A stretch of DNA of 7,082 bases from NCBI GenBank assembly GCA_945875065.1, contig CAMCJC010000130.1:1-7082 (forward strand), written 5' to 3'. Source of the DNA: an uncultured Propionibacteriaceae bacterium. GTDB lineage: Bacteria; Actinomycetota; Actinomycetes; Propionibacteriales; Propionibacteriaceae. How positions within the stretch are numbered: the first letter of the stretch is position 1; each line of letters begins with the position of its first letter. The notes beneath the pieces were generated by a model. That model ran no database searches. It saw only the letters and a program-made list of their open reading frames with translations, and had not been told where the DNA came from. Shown one piece after another: positions 5,220-7,082 of the stretch. A program made the translations under genes and the position numbers.

Positions 5220-6240
5220 CATCAAGGATGTCGATGACGAACACCATCGCCTCACCGGCTTCGAGACCGCGGTCCGGGAGCCCGGTCGGGTAGGCCTGAG
5301 CCCCGGGGACGACCAGCAAAACCCTGGACCCGGAGGTCTGCCCAACCAGGCCAACCTTCCAGCCCTCGAGCAGTGCCTTCACGGCCTGCCTCTGGGGGCT
5401 CCAACCATCGAGGACCAGCTTGCCCGACTTGGCGCCGTAGCCCACAAACCGTGCGGTGATCGTCGAGTCTTCGGCAATCGCGGTGCCGGGCCCCTTGATG
5501 AGCGGCTGCGTGACGAGCTTGTCGACGGCGAGGCCCTCGGGGATCGTCACCTGGGGCTTGCCGTCGGTGACGGCGACGGTCGGCAGACCCTCGGCTGGCG
5601 CGACCTCCTCGCCCATCGGCTCGGCGAACGATGCGGAGATGATATCCACGGTGAACAGGAGCGTGTCGCCTACCTCAATGCCGGCCTTCGGGTTTCCCTG
5701 CGCGTAGCCGTCTTCGCCGGTCATCCCGATCAGCACCCGCGAGCCGACCTTCTGCCCGGCTAGGCCCTTCTTGAAACCGGGAACGACCGCGCCCAGCTGG
5801 AAGGTAGCCGGCTGTCCTTTCTGGAAGCTGCTGTCGAAGACCTTACCCGTGCGGCCGTTGACGCCAACGTAGTTGACGGTGACAGATGCATCTTCGCCGA
5901 CTACCTGGGTGTTGCCGCTCTCACGCAGGACCTTCGTCTGCGTCGAGGCGATCGCCCATGGGAACGGCACGGTGATCTCGGGGGTGTCGGCGTCGCTGAC
6001 CGTGATGGCGCTGAGGTCGGCCGATGGGGTGATGCTGCCCGTGGGCAACGGCGCCGGCGCGGACGAGGCGCTCTCCGATGGCATGGCTGGCGACAGCAGT
6101 TCGGTCGGCAGGGCCGTCGGTGCGGCGCTCGAGGAAGCCGGCGTGGCGTTGTTGGACGTGCACGCGGTGAGCGCGATAGCTCCGGCCGCCACGAAGGCGA
6201 ACGCGACGCGGGACGGGGTCAGGGTGTCGAAATGGCGCAC
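5203..6240 (-). CDS. Two-domain FKBP-type peptidyl-prolyl isomerase lipoprotein
   Basis: The 345-residue product begins with a lipoprotein signal: basic N-terminus, hydrophobic core at 12-24 and lipobox LTAC with lipidated Cys27. A Ser/Pro/Ala-rich linker (28-75) would hold it away from the membrane. Domain 1 (about 117-202) is a good FKBP fold: VTVNYVG at 120-126, VFDSSF at 134-139, GAVVPGFKKGL at 150-160, Y179 and LLFTVDI at 194-200. Domain 2 (about 257-341) repeats it with changes: ITARFVG at 261-267, LVLDGW at 275-280, LLEGWKVGLVG at 290-300, AYPTG at 316-320. It keeps a Trp at the pocket floor but loses the aromatic Phe-Asp pair. The family speeds proline isomerisation of exported proteins. 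The start is GTG at 6238-6240, the first possible start after an in-frame stop, with no ribosome site. It follows rluB by 21 bases. A neighbouring FKBP gene upstream of pafB is known in other actinobacteria. Confidence 0.9.
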   Translation of the reverse strand: MRHFDTLTPSRVAFAFVAAGAIALTACTSNNATPASSSAAPTALPTELLSPAMPSESASSAPAPLPTGSITPSADLSAITVSDADTPEITVPFPWAIASTQTKVLRESGNTQVVGEDASVTVNYVGVNGRTGKVFDSSFQKGQPATFQLGAVVPGFKKGLAGQKVGSRVLIGMTGEDGYAQGNPKAGIEVGDTLLFTVDIISASFAEPMGEEVAPAEGLPTVAVTDGKPQVTIPEGLAVDKLVTQPLIKGPGTAIAEDSTITARFVGYGAKSGKLVLDGWSPQRQAVKALLEGWKVGLVGQTSGSRVLLVVPGAQAYPTGLPDRGLEAGEAMVFVIDILDVTATQ

Positions 6241-6247
6241 GTGCGAG

Positions 6248-6253
6248 ATGGTA
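6248..6253 (-). promoter_or_regulatory. Putative -10 element for the FKBP lipoprotein gene
   Basis: TACCAT on the minus strand is seven bases before the GTG at 6240, placing transcription start at the start codon (a leaderless message). This would account for the lack of a Shine-Dalgarno sequence. No convincing -35 at normal spacing; read-through from rluB is the alternative. Confidence 0.3.
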
Positions 6254-6261
6254 CCCCAGAT

Positions 6262-6996
6262 TTACATGCCAACCAGGTCTAGCAACGCCCCCAGCTCATC
6301 ACGGCTGAGTTCGCGCGTTTCCCCAACCGGCAGCTGCCCCAGCCGCACAGGTCCGATCCGAATGCGGGCGAGCCGGTCGACGGGGTGGCCGACGGAGTCC
6401 ATCATCCGGCGGACGATCCGGTTCCGCCCCTCGTGGAGTGTGATGTTCAACATCGTCCTGTTCTGGGCGCGCGTGACGATCTTGACCTTGTCGGGCTTGA
6501 CGGGCCCGTCGTCGAGGCGCAATCCCTTCTCCAGGCGGCGGAGCGTTCTCGGCTCTACCACGCCCGCAACCTCGGCCAGGTACGTTTTCGGCACCTCAAA
6601 CTTCGGGTGCGCCATCCGGTGCGCGAACTCGCCGTCGTTGGTAAGCAGGATCAGGCCTTCGGTTTCCGTGTCGAGACGACCGACGTGGAACAGCCGCTGG
6701 GACTTGCGCGGCAGGTAATCGGCGAGGGTACGCCGACCTTCTGGATCATCCATCGTGGAGACGACGCCGCGGGGTTTGTTGAGCACGAAGTACTGGTGGC
6801 GACGCGGCGGCGGAACTCGGATGCCGTCGACTCGGATGGTGTCCTTGGCGGGATCGACGCGGCGACCCTGCTCAGCAACGACCTGACCGTTTACCTCGAC
6901 GCGTCCCTCGTCGATCAGGATTTCGCTTGCCCGGCGCGACGCGATCCCCGCCGCGGCTAGGACCTTCTGCAGGCGGACGCCTTCGGCTTCAGTCAT
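6262..6996 (-). CDS. rluB: 23S rRNA pseudouridine synthase, RsuA/RluB family
   Basis: The 244-residue product has an N-terminal S4 RNA-binding domain (about 7-55: VRLQKVLAAAGIASRRASE, then GRVEVNGQVV at 31-40) and a RsuA-type pseudouridine synthase domain. The catalytic motif is GRLDTETEGLILLTNDG at 106-122 with Asp109 as nucleophile. Also conserved are FVLNKPRGVVST at 70-81 and, near the end, HEGRNRIVRRM. RluB converts a uridine of the 23S rRNA peptidyl transferase region (U2605 in E. coli) to pseudouridine; B, E and F paralogues are hard to tell apart, but the scpB neighbour favours RluB. I chose ATG 6994-6996 over a TTG four codons upstream because GAGGAG sits four bases before the ATG. 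The gene overlaps the scpB end by 8 bases. It lacks the long low-complexity N-terminus seen in many actinobacterial RluB proteins. Confidence 0.93.
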   Translation of the reverse strand: MTEAEGVRLQKVLAAAGIASRRASEILIDEGRVEVNGQVVAEQGRRVDPAKDTIRVDGIRVPPPRRHQYFVLNKPRGVVSTMDDPEGRRTLADYLPRKSQRLFHVGRLDTETEGLILLTNDGEFAHRMAHPKFEVPKTYLAEVAGVVEPRTLRRLEKGLRLDDGPVKPDKVKIVTRAQNRTMLNITLHEGRNRIVRRMMDSVGHPVDRLARIRIGPVRLGQLPVGETRELSRDELGALLDLVGM

Positions 6997-7082
6997 GGAT
7001 CTCCTCAATTCCGGTGGCCGCCAGTTCCGCCTCCAAGGCTACGGCGTCGGGCAGCAGTGGCGCCAGATCGGGCAGCTCACGC
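6989..7082 (-). CDS. scpB: C-terminal end of segregation and condensation protein ScpB (partial)
   Basis: The minus frame entering at the right edge reads RELPDLAPLLPDAVALEAEL and continues AATGIEEIHD to a TGA at 6989-6991. The LPxLAPLLPD stretch resembles the C-terminal tail of actinobacterial ScpB, the kleisin-associated subunit of the Smc-ScpAB chromosome condensation complex. The call leans on context: scpA-scpB-rluB is a widespread conserved order, and the reading frame ends 8 bases inside rluB as in coupled genes. The catalogue domains (winged helices) lie outside the window, so only about 30 residues can be judged. Confidence 0.7.
   Translation of the reverse strand, partial: RELPDLAPLLPDAVALEAELAATGIEEIHD
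7001..7006 (-). promoter_or_regulatory. Ribosome binding site of rluB
   Basis: GAGGAG on the minus strand four bases before ATG 6996, inside the scpB coding end. It decides the rluB start in favour of ATG 6996 over TTG 7008, which this site would overlap. Confidence 0.7.

Noticed and set aside
5218..5232. Short palindrome GACATC-AAG-GATGTC at the gluQ stop
   Set aside because: The loop is three bases with no T run on either strand, and on the minus strand it simply encodes the FKBP C-terminus (DILDV).
5873..6718. Long plus-strand frame of 281 codons opposite the FKBP gene and rluB
   Set aside because: It crosses two well-supported minus-strand genes and its translation is Ser/Arg/Val-rich with no domain; it is an antisense shadow typical of high-GC DNA.
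7006..7008. TTG start for rluB
   Set aside because: It falls on the GAGGAG ribosome site that serves the ATG at 6996 and would add four residues without family support.

Overview
The window is high-GC, almost gapless bacterial DNA with GTG and TTG start codons, stop/start overlaps of the ATGA or GTGA type, and a set of genes (pafB, pafC, tatA, tatC, scpB, rluB, lipoprotein FKBP) typical of Actinomycetota. The order pafB-pafC-tatA-tatC followed by a lipid kinase recalls Propionibacteriales-like actinobacteria, but the sequence alone does not fix the family.

Layout from left to right. (1) Positions 1-102 hold the C-terminal end of an unrecognised plus-strand gene; its base composition is lower in GC than the rest, and it meets the lipid kinase gene tail to tail with a 4-base overlap. 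(2) A minus-strand operon runs from 4254 down to 99: pafB, pafC, a small cysteine-containing frame with no obvious start, tatA, tatC and a diacylglycerol-kinase-family gene. Most joints overlap or are only a few bases apart. (3) Plus-strand gluQ (glutamyl-Q tRNA-Asp synthetase) is divergent from pafB across 44 bases that carry a perfect 7-base inverted repeat spanning both presumed promoters. (4) A second minus-strand group enters from the right edge: the end of scpB, then rluB, then a two-domain FKBP lipoprotein gene whose 3' end overlaps the 3' end of gluQ by 17 bases.

The genes are mainly housekeeping. PafB and PafC form the WYL-domain activator of the LexA-independent DNA damage response. 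TatA and TatC export folded proteins. The FKBP lipoprotein probably assists folding outside the membrane. ScpB acts in chromosome condensation, RluB modifies 23S rRNA, and GluQ-RS modifies queuosine in tRNA-Asp. There is no mobile element, CRISPR array, rRNA or tRNA gene.

The points most worth a second look are the small Cys-rich frame between pafC and tatA (about 2254-2418), the inverted repeat between pafB and gluQ, and the placement of gluQ inside an otherwise conserved actinobacterial neighbourhood. I do not see convincing evidence of a new multi-gene system.
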